From assembly GCF_016862515.1 (NCBI RefSeq), contig NZ_BONC01000022.1:1-64000 (forward strand): a stretch of 64,000 bases of DNA, in the 5' to 3' direction. The translations under genes and the position numbers were made by a program. This document shows, one piece after another, positions 42,310 through 50,876 of the stretch. The notes beneath the pieces were generated by a model. It was not told the DNA's origin and did no database searches. It worked only from the letters and a program-made list of their open reading frames with translations. Source of the DNA: Asanoa iriomotensis. Its GTDB lineage: Bacteria > Actinomycetota > Actinomycetes > Mycobacteriales > Micromonosporaceae. Within the stretch, counting starts at the first letter, position 1. Each line of letters opens with the position of its first letter.

Positions 42310-43424
42310 GAGATCTGTGCCACCGGGAGCTCGGCCTGGACGGTGAACCCGCCCTCGTGCCGGGGTTCCGCCCGCAGGCGGCCGCCGAGAGCGGTGACGC
42401 GTTCGCGCATGCCCACCAGCCCGACCCCGGGCGTCGCGGCGGAGCCCGGCTTGGCCGTGCCGTCGTCGTCGACCCGGATGGTGAGCCCGTCGGGCAGGTA
42501 GGCGATCCGGATCGACGCCGTGGCCGAGCCGGAGTGCCGAGCGGTGTTGGTCAGCGACTCCTGGATGATCCGGTAGGCGGTGCGGTCGACGGCGTCGGGC
42601 ACGCCCTGCCGGTCACCCTCGACGGTCAGCGTGGTGGTCAGCCCGATGCCGCGCGCACCCGCCAGGAGCTCCGGGAGGTGGTCGAGCCCGTGTGCGGGCG
42701 ACTCGTTCTCGTCGCGGAGCGTCTCCAGCGTCGCCCGCAGCTCCCGGCTCGCCTCGCGGCTCGCCTGCTGGATCGCGAGCAGGGACTCCGCGACCTCCTC
42801 ACCGCGCTTGCGGGCGATGTGGACCGCGACCTCGGACTGCACCTTGATGATCGAGATCTGATGGGTGAGCGAGTCGTGCAGCTCCCGCGCGATGTGCAAC
42901 CGCTCCTGGGTGGCGCGGAGCCGCGCCGTCTCCTCGCGGGTGCGCTCCGCCTCGTCGGCCCGCCGCTCCGCCAGCCGCAGCGCCTCACCCGCGGCGGCGG
43001 CAGCCACCAACCAGGCGATCTCGAGGACCTGGCGCGCCTGGGCGAGCGCCTCGGCGGCGGGGCCGTCGAGGGGCGACGCCATGATCGCCAGCGGCAGACA
43101 GACGAGCATGACCAGGCTCGCCACCAGGGAGACGATCCGGTGGCCGGCCCGGACGGCGGCATAGACCGCCCACAGGTAGCCGGCGGCGGGCACGTCGAAG
43201 CCGATCGCGTTGTAGCCCAGCACGCACAGACCCGTGACGACCAGGACGGGGATCGGCGCCCACCGGCTGATGCCCAGGGCGAGGCCGCTGATCACCAACA
43301 GGACGTAGCCGAGCACGTCGAGGTCGGTGCCGGGGTGGTCGGAGGCCAGCGCGACGATCAACAGCGCCGTCGCGATGCAGATCGCGACGGCCCAACTCCG
43401 CAGCCGAACCCGAACAGTGGACAT
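42306..43424 (-). CDS. Two-component sensor histidine kinase (HisKA_3 type)
   Basis: 372 residues from the ATG at 43424, chosen because GAGGA precedes it; the ATG at 43436 has no such site. Five or six membrane helices fill the first 150 residues without a large extracellular loop, then a coiled segment leads to the phosphoacceptor His in HIARELHDSLTHQISIIK and an HATPase domain (NTARHSG, GVGLVGMRERV). It is typical of NarX/DesK-like kinases sensing membrane or lipophilic signals, so a terpenoid product or membrane stress may be sensed. Confidence 0.9.
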   Translation of the reverse strand: MSTVRVRLRSWAVAICIATALLIVALASDHPGTDLDVLGYVLLVISGLALGISRWAPIPVLVVTGLCVLGYNAIGFDVPAAGYLWAVYAAVRAGHRIVSLVASLVMLVCLPLAIMASPLDGPAAEALAQARQVLEIAWLVAAAAAGEALRLAERRADEAERTREETARLRATQERLHIARELHDSLTHQISIIKVQSEVAVHIARKRGEEVAESLLAIQQASREASRELRATLETLRDENESPAHGLDHLPELLAGARGIGLTTTLTVEGDRQGVPDAVDRTAYRIIQESLTNTARHSGSATASIRIAYLPDGLTIRVDDDGTAKPGSAATPGVGLVGMRERVTALGGRLRAEPRHEGGFTVQAELPVAQIS

Positions 43425-43491
43425 GGCCGTCCTCATGGTGGCACTTTAGCGGCACCGGGCCGCACGGGAATCCTGCCTGCGAAGGAATGCC

Positions 43492-43513
43492 GACTACTGC
43501 ATCCACAGTAGTC
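43492..43513. promoter_or_regulatory. Cluster palindrome 4 (N8 type)
   Basis: GACTACTG-N6-CAGTAGTC, a perfect 8-bp inverted repeat (ACTACT-N8-AGTAGT when counted as the others), 68 bp upstream of the kinase start and 45 bp upstream of the divergent membrane gene. The placement suggests autoregulation of the two-component system. Confidence 0.7.
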
Positions 43514-43557
43514 CGTGCACGCTTCTGGGGAATCCTGCTGAAATCTACAATAGACAC

Positions 43558-44010
43558 ATGGCCGCGGTAGCACCGGAATCCCCGTCCTCGCCCCGGTTCG
43601 CCCGGGCCCTACGCACCGGCCCTGTGTGGTTGGTCGGCATCCTGGCCACCCTGGCCGCCGCCGTCGTGACGGAGGCGTTCACGCTCGTCGCCCGCGCCGC
43701 CGGCGTCCCGATGGACGCGGCCGGCGTCTGGGAAGATCACGCTCAGCACATTCCCGTCGGCTACATCGCCCGCAGCGTGGTGCTCTGGTCGATCGGCGGG
43801 ATCGTCCTCGCTGCCGCGCTGGACCGCTGGGCCAAGCGGCCCGTGCGCACCTTCGTCGTCGCCACGGTCGCGTTCACCGTCCTGTCGCTCGCCGCACCCG
43901 CCCTGGCCCGGGACACCGCCGTGTCCACCCAGATCGTGCTGGCCGCGGCGCACGTGCTGGCCGGCACCGTGGTCATCACCGTCCTGGCGAAGCGGCTGGC
44001 GGGGCGCTAG
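43558..44010 (+). CDS. Four-helix membrane protein (DUF6069-like)
   Basis: 150 residues with four predicted helices (VWLVGILATLAAAVVTEAF, VLWSIGGIVLAAALD, FVVATVAFTVLSLAAPAL, VLAAAHVLAGTVVITVL) and little else. It resembles DUF6069 proteins of actinomycetes. No strong ribosome site precedes the ATG. It is divergent from the sensor kinase across palindrome 4, so it is probably induced with the cluster; a role in sensing or self-protection is possible but not shown. Confidence 0.7.
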   Translation: MAAVAPESPSSPRFARALRTGPVWLVGILATLAAAVVTEAFTLVARAAGVPMDAAGVWEDHAQHIPVGYIARSVVLWSIGGIVLAAALDRWAKRPVRTFVVATVAFTVLSLAAPALARDTAVSTQIVLAAAHVLAGTVVITVLAKRLAGR

Positions 44011-44432
44011 CGGGTGGCCGCCGGCGCGCTGTGCGCCGGGGCCGGCGCCGCGCGCGATGCCACCAGGACGCTGCGGAGCACCGCCATGATGATCAGACCG
44101 TTGACCGCGTGGAGGCCGAACGCGAACTGCCCGGCGGCCGTGGTCGTGCCCTCGTCGCCGAACCCCTTGGCGATGACCGCGATCACGGGCTGCAGGAGCG
44201 CGAGGCCGGCGACCAGGCCGGACAGGCCGATGACGCGACCCGGCATCCGGGCCACGGCCGCGGCCAGCGTCAGCACGATCGCCAGGGCCACGGTGAGATA
44301 ACCGAGCGAACGGTGCGGCTTGAACGCCTCGTCGACCGGCGCGTCGTCGAACGCGCCGCTGCCGGCCAGGAAGAACTGCACGACGACGACGACCATCAAC
44401 AACGCCGCAAGTCCAGCGAACGCTTTACGCAT
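44007..44432 (-). CDS. Four-helix membrane protein (DUF6220-like)
   Basis: 141 residues from the ATG at 44432 with AAAGGG upstream. An initial helix (AGLAALLMVVVVVQFFLAG), an acidic outer loop (SGAFDDAPVDEAFKPHRSLGY) with His, and three more helices. The pattern recalls DUF6220 and other small haem- or quinone-associated membrane proteins, but no ligand set is certain. Palindrome 5 lies 65 bp upstream. It ends tail-to-tail with the preceding membrane gene. Confidence 0.65.
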   Translation of the reverse strand: MRKAFAGLAALLMVVVVVQFFLAGSGAFDDAPVDEAFKPHRSLGYLTVALAIVLTLAAAVARMPGRVIGLSGLVAGLALLQPVIAVIAKGFGDEGTTTAAGQFAFGLHAVNGLIIMAVLRSVLVASRAAPAPAHSAPAATR

Positions 44433-44496
44433 GGGAGAGCCCTTTCGGGTCGAATGGTATCGTGCCGACGATATTTCCATTAATGGTGGCCGGTGT

Positions 44497-44520
44497 CCAC
44501 GACTGCGTTTGCAGTAGTGG
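44497..44520. promoter_or_regulatory. Cluster palindrome 5 (N8 type)
   Basis: CCACGACTGC-GTTT-GCAGTAGTGG, with one mismatch across 10-bp arms, 65 bp upstream of the membrane protein gene ending at 44007 and just past the prenyltransferase stop. A further half-site, GCAGTAGG, follows at about 44531. Confidence 0.6.
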
Positions 44521-44541
44521 GTCTTCATCCGCAGTAGGCGA

Positions 44542-45432
44542 TCAGATGAAATTCACCGCGTTGGGCTTCCATTTATAGTGCGACTCGAGCTTGTAGTACT
44601 CACCGCGCGGGGTCAGCGCGACGCCGTACACGAATTTGCGGTCGTCGCCGCCGTAGGGGACGCTGCGCACGAACTTCTCGATCTCGGGTTCGACGGGAAC
44701 GGGGAGTTTCGTCAGGTCGGTGGTGGCGGCGGCATAGCAGATGCGTTCGATTTTCGGCGAGTCCCAACCGAGCGTCACGTAGAGCCCGAACGCCTTCTCA
44801 CCGAGTTTGAGCATCTGCTCGCTGGGCGTCGCCATTCCGATTTCCCGGAGGGTCGACAGAATCGTGTCCGGCGCGAAGCTCTCGGCCGGCACCTCGTTGA
44901 AGTAGACGTTCACGGTCCGGTTGGCATAGTCGATGCCCAGCACGCCGACCCGGTCGTCCAGGCCGTGGCGCGCGAAGAACCCGACGTTCTCGGCGAGGCT
45001 GCGCGGCATCGACGGTATGTCGGCGAGCTTCGACGCCTCCTGCAGGTCGTCCGGTGTGAACGCGCCGTAGATCTTCTTGAACCCGCCGACGACGCCGAAG
45101 TCGATGCCGTGGCTCTCGACGAAACACCGGTCGTGGATGTCCGCGAGCAGGGTGCCGACCGGGTGGTCCGTCTTCGGGGTGAGGCCGTGCGACAGGGCGA
45201 CGGCGTACGGGTCCCGGACGTCCGGGTGGGTCCTGAAGCGACAGTCCAACTCCCCCGCGTGCCGCAGCGCGGTGGCCACCCGGAACGCGACCACGGCGGC
45301 GGGATGCGAGAACGCGTCCTCGTACGTCGACAGGATGGGCCAGACCGTGTCCCGGTGGCAGGCCACGTCCAGCAGCCGGGCCGACTCCTCGACGGTGGCG
45401 TACAGCTCCGCCATTTCCGATGTTCCTGACAT
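44542..45432 (-). CDS. ABBA-fold aromatic prenyltransferase (DzmP/NphB-like)
   Basis: 296 residues from the ATG at 45432, with GGAGGGG upstream. No Asp-rich motif or membrane helix. The sequence follows the soluble ABBA (NphB/CloQ/phenazine prenyltransferase) pattern: GIDFGVVGGFKKIYGAF, VGVLGIDYANRTVNVYFN, LYVTLGWDSPKIERICYAA and a C-terminal YYKLESHYKW strand. DzmP, which farnesylates the amide nitrogen of dibenzodiazepinone in diazepinomicin biosynthesis, belongs here. It is the last gene of the mevalonate operon and so is made together with its prenyl donor. The N- versus C-prenylation outcome cannot be read from sequence. Confidence 0.88.
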   Translation of the reverse strand: MSGTSEMAELYATVEESARLLDVACHRDTVWPILSTYEDAFSHPAAVVAFRVATALRHAGELDCRFRTHPDVRDPYAVALSHGLTPKTDHPVGTLLADIHDRCFVESHGIDFGVVGGFKKIYGAFTPDDLQEASKLADIPSMPRSLAENVGFFARHGLDDRVGVLGIDYANRTVNVYFNEVPAESFAPDTILSTLREIGMATPSEQMLKLGEKAFGLYVTLGWDSPKIERICYAAATTDLTKLPVPVEPEIEKFVRSVPYGGDDRKFVYGVALTPRGEYYKLESHYKWKPNAVNFI

Positions 45433-45445
45433 CACCCCTCCAGGG

Positions 45446-46621
45446 CTATCGCGGCTCGTAGATGCGCTTGTGGCCGGACAGGCCGGCCAACCGGAACGGC
45501 CCCGTGGTCTCGTGCGGCACGGGGTGGTGCCCCCCGTCCGCCGGAAACGCGTGCTCGTGGATCTCGCGGTACCGGGCGTAGTCGATGTCGTGTCGCCGGC
45601 TGACCACCGCGCGGTGCGCCGCGGACCGCAGGTGCGCCCGGTAGCCCGGCACCACCCGGCCGGCGAAGAACTCGGCGACGGCGCCGGACCCGTAGCTCAG
45701 GAACCCGATCGCCTGTTCGGAGAGGTCGTCGGCGTTGTCGAGCAGCGCCGCCAGCGCCAGGAACAGCGAAGCGGTGTAGCTGTTGCCGATCACGGCGTTG
45801 TACGCCGTCGTGTGCCCGACCGCGTGGGCGACGGCGGCGTCGTCGACCTCCCGGCCGCAGCAGTTGAGCAGGTGGTGGTGCGCCTTGTGGGCCATCCGCG
45901 TGAAGGGCTGGTGGTAGCAGAAGGCGCGGAACGCGCCGAGCGGGTGACCGCCGCGCTCGGTGTAGTCCTTCCACGTGCCCTCCACCGCCTGCAGGTAGGC
46001 GGAGATGGACTCGCGCCCGTCGACCAGCGCGGTCGTGCGGTAGTTCGGCCGCCAGAAGTCCATGACGTCGGCGGTGAACAGGCCCGACGGGTCCTCGACC
46101 CGCAGCACCGCGGGTGCGGCGCTGACCAGCATCGCCACCGCCGCGGCGCCCTGGGTCGCCTCGCCGGCGCTGCCGAGGTCGTACCTCGAGACGTCGCTGG
46201 CGATCACGAGGACCTGCTCGGCGGGGTCACGATGGACGAGGCTGATCGCGAACTGCAGACCGGCCGCGCCGCCGTAGCAGGCCTGCTTGAGCTCGACCAC
46301 CCGGGTCGCCGAGGGCAGCCCGAGCAACGAATGGACGTGGATGCCGGCCGCCTTCGCCTGGTCGACGGCCGTCTCGGTGGCGAAGACGACCGTGCGGATC
46401 CGGTCGGCGCCGTGCCGCTCGACGATGGGCGCGGCGGCGGTGGCCGCCATCGTCACGATGTCCTCGTCGAGGGCGGGCACGCTCATCGAGAGCTGGCCGA
46501 TGCCCCGCTCGTACTTGCCGACGGGCGCACCGTTCTGCGCGGCCAGCGTCGCGTGTGTCAGCACGTACTCTGTCGATGCGATCGAAAGGTCGTGAATTCC
46601 GATGGCGATCTCGCCGGGCAT
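45446..46621 (-). CDS. mvaS: Hydroxymethylglutaryl-CoA synthase
   Basis: 391 residues, GGAGG before the ATG. Thiolase-fold HMG-CoA synthase: the general-base Glu and following segment lie in GKYERGIGQLSMSVP, the nucleophilic Cys in ELKQACYGGAAGLQFA and the active His in FCYHQPFTRMAHKAHHH. It condenses acetyl-CoA with acetoacetyl-CoA. No acetoacetyl-CoA synthase (NphT7 type) or thiolase is in the operon, so acetoacetyl-CoA must come from elsewhere. Confidence 0.95.
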   Translation of the reverse strand: MPGEIAIGIHDLSIASTEYVLTHATLAAQNGAPVGKYERGIGQLSMSVPALDEDIVTMAATAAAPIVERHGADRIRTVVFATETAVDQAKAAGIHVHSLLGLPSATRVVELKQACYGGAAGLQFAISLVHRDPAEQVLVIASDVSRYDLGSAGEATQGAAAVAMLVSAAPAVLRVEDPSGLFTADVMDFWRPNYRTTALVDGRESISAYLQAVEGTWKDYTERGGHPLGAFRAFCYHQPFTRMAHKAHHHLLNCCGREVDDAAVAHAVGHTTAYNAVIGNSYTASLFLALAALLDNADDLSEQAIGFLSYGSGAVAEFFAGRVVPGYRAHLRSAAHRAVVSRRHDIDYARYREIHEHAFPADGGHHPVPHETTGPFRLAGLSGHKRIYEPR

Positions 46622-46623
46622 CG

Positions 46624-47694
46624 CTAGCCTCCGATCTTCGCGGATGTGTCGGCACGCTCCAGCCGGACGTGCGCGCGCATGAGTTCCCCCGGATTCGTCT
46701 GTGCGGCGAGCAGGGACAACTCCCCGCACAACACGGTCGCGGCGGCGATCACCGCGAGCCGGCGCGCGTTCTCACCGGGTTCGCGGACGTCCCGGCAGCC
46801 GAGCCGGGTCAGGTTCTCCTCGACGAAGTCGAGTCCCTTGCCGTTGCCGACGCTCCCGACGATCAGGTTCGGCACGGTGCAGGAGAAGTAGAGGTCGCCG
46901 TCGCGGTCCTCGGCGACGGTGACGCCCTGTGAGCCTTCGACGATGTTGGCCGCGTCCTGGCCCGTGGCCAGGTAGAACCCGAGCAGCATGTTCGCGTAGT
47001 GGGCGTTGGCCGAGCGGATGCCGCCGGCCAGCAGCGTGCCGATCATGTTCTTGTGTACGTTGAGCGTGGCGATCGCGGCCGCCGTGGTGTGCAGCCGCCG
47101 GTGCACGATCTCCCGCGGCACCAGCAGCTCGGTGACCACGTTCTTGCCCCGGCCGAGGATGCCGTTGACGGCCGTCGCCTTCTTGTCGGTGCAGTAGTTT
47201 CCCGAGATCGAGCCGTACGAGACTCCCGGAACCGTCCGCAGGATGTGGTTCAGCAGCGCGTCGGCGGCCAGCGTCGCCATGTTGTGCCCCGAGGCGTCCC
47301 CGGTGCCGAAGTCGAACCGGAGGAACAGCAGGTTCGCCGTGATCTCGTGGTGGAACCCGATCAGCTCGACGAACCTGCCGCAGCCGCGCACGATCTCGCG
47401 CAGTTCGTCCAGCCGCGCGTCGACCTCCAGCGCGGCGGAGTACGCGGTCTGCGCGTCGGTCGCCCGGACGAGGACCGAGCGGGTCATCCGCTCGTCGACG
47501 AGGGTCGCGACGATGCCCGGCTCGACCATCATGGAGATCCGTGCGCCACGGCCGACCGACGGCCACAACGGCGACTCGTAGGTGGCCAGCGGCACCTCGG
47601 TCTCGGTCGTCGCCACGTTTCCGGAGACGCGCAGCGGTCCGACCCACTTCATGGGTACGCCGGCCACCGCGGTCGTGTCCTGGTCGTTGCTCAT
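46624..47694 (-). CDS. Hydroxymethylglutaryl-CoA reductase (class I type)
   Basis: 356 residues; its ATG overlaps the phosphomevalonate kinase stop. Signatures of the class I catalytic domain are present: GNYCTDKKATAVNG with the catalytic Lys, FDFGTGDASGHNM and NIVEGSQGVTVAEDRDG. It reduces HMG-CoA to mevalonate with NADPH. No membrane anchor, as in Streptomyces mevalonate clusters. Confidence 0.95.
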   Translation of the reverse strand: MSNDQDTTAVAGVPMKWVGPLRVSGNVATTETEVPLATYESPLWPSVGRGARISMMVEPGIVATLVDERMTRSVLVRATDAQTAYSAALEVDARLDELREIVRGCGRFVELIGFHHEITANLLFLRFDFGTGDASGHNMATLAADALLNHILRTVPGVSYGSISGNYCTDKKATAVNGILGRGKNVVTELLVPREIVHRRLHTTAAAIATLNVHKNMIGTLLAGGIRSANAHYANMLLGFYLATGQDAANIVEGSQGVTVAEDRDGDLYFSCTVPNLIVGSVGNGKGLDFVEENLTRLGCRDVREPGENARRLAVIAAATVLCGELSLLAAQTNPGELMRAHVRLERADTSAKIGG

Positions 47695-48803
47695 GCTTCG
47701 CTCCCGTTCGTGGGCTGGACGCGGACCGGCACGGGCAGCACCCCGGCCGCGGCCCACGTCTCCCGTAGCCGTGCGATGTCCTTCGTCGCCGCCGGGTCCA
47801 GCAGGGCGATGCCGCAGTCGCCTCCGCCGGCGCCCGACGGTTTGGCCGCGCCGCCGACGGCCTCGGCCGCGTCGCAGAGCGCGGTGAGCCTGGTGGTGAA
47901 GATGCCGAGGCCGACCTCGTCGTCCAGGTCGGCGAGCACCTGGCGGGCGCCGCGCACCTGGCGCAGCAGCCCGTCGTCGTCGCCCTCGTCGAGAGCGCGG
48001 ATCGCCGCCCGCACCCGCGCGCCGCTCCGCTCCAGGAAACGCCGGTGCGCCGTGCCGCCCCGCCAGGCCCGCGCGTCGAGGCGGCCGGCGAGCACGGACG
48101 TGTGCGCCGGGTCTCCGGTCCAGCCGACCTCGAGCGCGAGGGCGCGCGGCGGTCGCAGCGTGCGCACCCCGAAGCCCGGCCACCGCGCCCGCAGGGTCCG
48201 CCCGACGCCGTCGCGCCGGGCCATCTCACGCACGGCGGCGCGGTCGGGCGCCTGGTAGGCGATCCAGCCGCCCCAGGCGCTGGCCGCGAGGTCGCCGCCG
48301 GAACCGCCGGCGTCGCGGCGCACCGCCGCCAGCATCGCCAACCGGAAGCGCTCCTCGGGCGTCAGGCCCAGGCCGGCGTAGGCCGCGACCGCGGCCACGG
48401 TGGCCACGGTCACGGCGCCGCTGGAGCCCAGCCCGAACTTGGTGCCGTCGCGGTGCAGGCGGCTGCTGATCGAGACGTGCATCGCCGGCGGGGACTGGCC
48501 GCGCTCGGTCAACAGCGCGTCGACCACCTCGATCGCCGACACGACGTGGCCGAGGCTGTCCCGTGCCCGCTTCTGGTCGCCGACCTCGACTCCCTCGAGA
48601 CCGCCGTCGCGTCGCCGCAGCCGCGTCGGTCCCGGGCACAGATCGGACTCGACGCGTACGCCGGTGTCGCCGGTGGGGGACACGGTGACCGTCACGTGCC
48701 GGTCGACGGCGACCAGGAGCGCCGGATGACCCGGTTCCAGGACCGCGTACTCGCCGGCGACGAACAGCTTGCCGGGTGCCCGCCGGCTGACGGTGCCGGT
48801 CAC
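47691..48803 (-). CDS. Phosphomevalonate kinase
   Basis: 370 residues, GTG start overlapping the upstream stop. GHMP kinase fold: RRAPGKLFVAGEYAVLEPGHPAL at the N-terminus (typical of the phosphomevalonate branch), TKFGLGSSGAVTVATVAA as the ATP loop, and KPSGAGGGDCGIALL near the C-terminus. It makes mevalonate 5-diphosphate. Its place between the decarboxylase and HMG-CoA reductase genes is where actinomycete operons usually have a type 2 IPP isomerase next, which is missing here. Confidence 0.93.
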   Translation of the reverse strand: MTGTVSRRAPGKLFVAGEYAVLEPGHPALLVAVDRHVTVTVSPTGDTGVRVESDLCPGPTRLRRRDGGLEGVEVGDQKRARDSLGHVVSAIEVVDALLTERGQSPPAMHVSISSRLHRDGTKFGLGSSGAVTVATVAAVAAYAGLGLTPEERFRLAMLAAVRRDAGGSGGDLAASAWGGWIAYQAPDRAAVREMARRDGVGRTLRARWPGFGVRTLRPPRALALEVGWTGDPAHTSVLAGRLDARAWRGGTAHRRFLERSGARVRAAIRALDEGDDDGLLRQVRGARQVLADLDDEVGLGIFTTRLTALCDAAEAVGGAAKPSGAGGGDCGIALLDPAATKDIARLRETWAAAGVLPVPVRVQPTNGSEA

Positions 48804-49801
48804 GGCCCGTCTCCCGACCGGAGCGCGGCCCCGGGCCCGCGCCGGGCGATGACCACCGTGCAGCCCGGCGCGGCCTCACCCATGGTCGCGGCGACCCGCG
48901 CCGCGTCGGCGGGGTGGCAGAGCACCTTCACGTTCGGCCCGGCATCCATCGTCGCGTACGCCGGCACCCCGTCGGCCCGCAACCGCAGGACGCCGTCGAG
49001 CACGGCGACGGTGGCGGGTGACAGGTAGCGCACCGCCGGGCGGGCGGCGAGCATCGTGGCGTGCATGCCGAAGGCGTTCCGCTCGGCGATCTCACCGACC
49101 GCGTCGAGGTCGCCGCGGTTCAGCGCCGCCCGCATGTCCGCCAGGTCGGTCGTGCCCGCCCGCGCCCATGGCCAGTAGAGCGGCGAGGTCTCGACCGTGC
49201 GCCGCATCGCCGTGCGGCTGGACACCGCTTTCGGGCCCGCGTTGACCACCGCGATCACCAGCGCCGGGTCGAAGTCCGGCACCGGCACCGGTTCCGCGTA
49301 GGAGTTGAGGTCCGCGTCCGCGGCGTCGCCCCGGCGCGCGTACAGGATGGCGAAGTCGCCGAAGATCGAGCGGGCCGCCGACGCGGATCCGCGCCGGGCC
49401 AGGCGCGACAACGCGGTGGGGTCGAGGTCGAGGCCGTACGCCGCGGCGGCGGCGACGGCCAGGGCCGCGAACCCGCTCGCCGACGAGGCGAGGCCGGCCC
49501 CGGTGGGCACGGCGTTGCGGGTGTCCACAGTGGCGCGTTCCGGGCGGCCCGCCGTCTTGCGCACCAGGTCCAGGAACTCCGTGATCCGCAGCCGCTGCTC
49601 GCCCTCGGCGGTCGCGCCGTCGAAGGTGACCGTGTCCGTCGGCTCGCCGGGGGTGACCCGCACGGTGGTCACGGTCGGGAACACGTCCAACGTCATCGAG
49701 AGGCTGTCGACGTTGGGGATCACGAGCTTCTCGTCGCGCTTGCCCCAGTATTTGACCAGCGCGATGTTGGGGTGGGCGACCGCGGTGTGGTCAGGTGCCA
49801 T
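48800..49801 (-). CDS. mvaD: Diphosphomevalonate decarboxylase
   Basis: 333 residues. HPNIALVKYWGKRDEKLVIPNVDSLS is the decarboxylase-specific GHMP start; ASSASGFAALAVAAAAAYG the ATP loop; TMDAGPNVKVLC the C-terminal motif with the catalytic Asp region. It converts mevalonate diphosphate to IPP using ATP. Its start overlaps the mevalonate kinase stop by 11 bp, suggesting coupling. Confidence 0.95.
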   Translation of the reverse strand: MAPDHTAVAHPNIALVKYWGKRDEKLVIPNVDSLSMTLDVFPTVTTVRVTPGEPTDTVTFDGATAEGEQRLRITEFLDLVRKTAGRPERATVDTRNAVPTGAGLASSASGFAALAVAAAAAYGLDLDPTALSRLARRGSASAARSIFGDFAILYARRGDAADADLNSYAEPVPVPDFDPALVIAVVNAGPKAVSSRTAMRRTVETSPLYWPWARAGTTDLADMRAALNRGDLDAVGEIAERNAFGMHATMLAARPAVRYLSPATVAVLDGVLRLRADGVPAYATMDAGPNVKVLCHPADAARVAATMGEAAPGCTVVIARRGPGAALRSGDGP

Positions 49802-50876
49802 GGATCGCGAACCTCCCCACCGGTACGACCCAGGTGCGGGTGGCGCCGGCCGACCTCAGGTGCGCGGCGACCGCGGCCGCGCCGGGCGGATCGGCCGCCA
49901 GCGCGATGATGCAGCCGCCCAGCCCGCCGCCGCTGACCTTGGCGCCCAGACCGCCGGCCGCGAGGGCCGCGTCGACCATCGTGTCGATGCGATCCGTGCT
50001 GATCCCGACCTCGCGCAGCAGCCGATGGTTCTCGGTCAGGCGCGCGCCGAGGTCGTCGACCCGGCCACGGCCCAGGTCGTACAACGCCGCGTTCGTCAGT
50101 CGCGACACCTGGCGCACGAACGCGTCCAGCCGCTCCGGTGCGCCCTCGAACCCGCGCCGCACCAGCTCCACGGCGTCCCTGGTCCGGCCGCTCACACCGC
50201 TGTCCGCGATGACGAACAGGGCGTCGAAGCCCCAGGGCCGGCGTGCGCCCGGGCCCCGCCCGGTCCATCGTGGATGGTCATGGTGGACCGCCGCCGTCAT
50301 CGCGACGGGCAGTTCGCGCGCCACGCCGTCCCGGAACCAGATGGGCGAGGTCGCGCCGGTGGAGAGCGCGTCGATGCCGCTCGCCCGGCCGTGCGCCATC
50401 GTCTCCGAGACCTGGACGAGGTCGAACACCGTGCGGGCGTCGAGCGTGCGGCCGAAGAGGTCCGCCAGCGCGAGCACGGCCGCCCGCGCGCAGGCGGCGC
50501 TCGATCCGAGCCCGGCGCCCCGGGGCACCGCCGACTCGACGAGCACGTCGACGGACATCGGTTCCGTCACGGCGGCGCGCTCCTTGAACGCCGACACGAG
50601 CCCGCGCAGGTCGTCCGACCCGAACGGTGTCGACGACCCGCCGTCGGATCCGGTGACGGCGAAGGAGACGCGGTCGGTGCCGTCGGCCCGGTCCGGACGC
50701 CGGGTCGCCGTGGCGGTCGCCGCGAGCTGGGGCAGCGGGATGGCCAGCGCCGGCGCGCCGTACACGACCGCGTGCTCACCGAGCAGGATGGCCTTGCCGT
50801 GCGCGCGGCCGACGCCCTCGGCCCGCGGCTCGTCCGCCGCGGGCCCGCGGACAGTGAAGGTGAGCGGGTTCGCCAT
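49791..50876 (-). CDS. Mevalonate kinase
   Basis: 361 residues from the ATG at 50876, sharing a base with the synthase stop (TGATG). GHMP signatures: GRAHGKAILLGEHAVVYGAPAL, PRGAGLGSSAACARAAVLA and KVSGGGLGGCIIALA. First kinase of the pathway, phosphorylating mevalonate at O5. Order synthase-mevalonate kinase-decarboxylase-phosphomevalonate kinase is as in other actinomycete mevalonate operons. Confidence 0.95.
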   Translation of the reverse strand: MANPLTFTVRGPAADEPRAEGVGRAHGKAILLGEHAVVYGAPALAIPLPQLAATATATRRPDRADGTDRVSFAVTGSDGGSSTPFGSDDLRGLVSAFKERAAVTEPMSVDVLVESAVPRGAGLGSSAACARAAVLALADLFGRTLDARTVFDLVQVSETMAHGRASGIDALSTGATSPIWFRDGVARELPVAMTAAVHHDHPRWTGRGPGARRPWGFDALFVIADSGVSGRTRDAVELVRRGFEGAPERLDAFVRQVSRLTNAALYDLGRGRVDDLGARLTENHRLLREVGISTDRIDTMVDAALAAGGLGAKVSGGGLGGCIIALAADPPGAAAVAAHLRSAGATRTWVVPVGRFAIHGT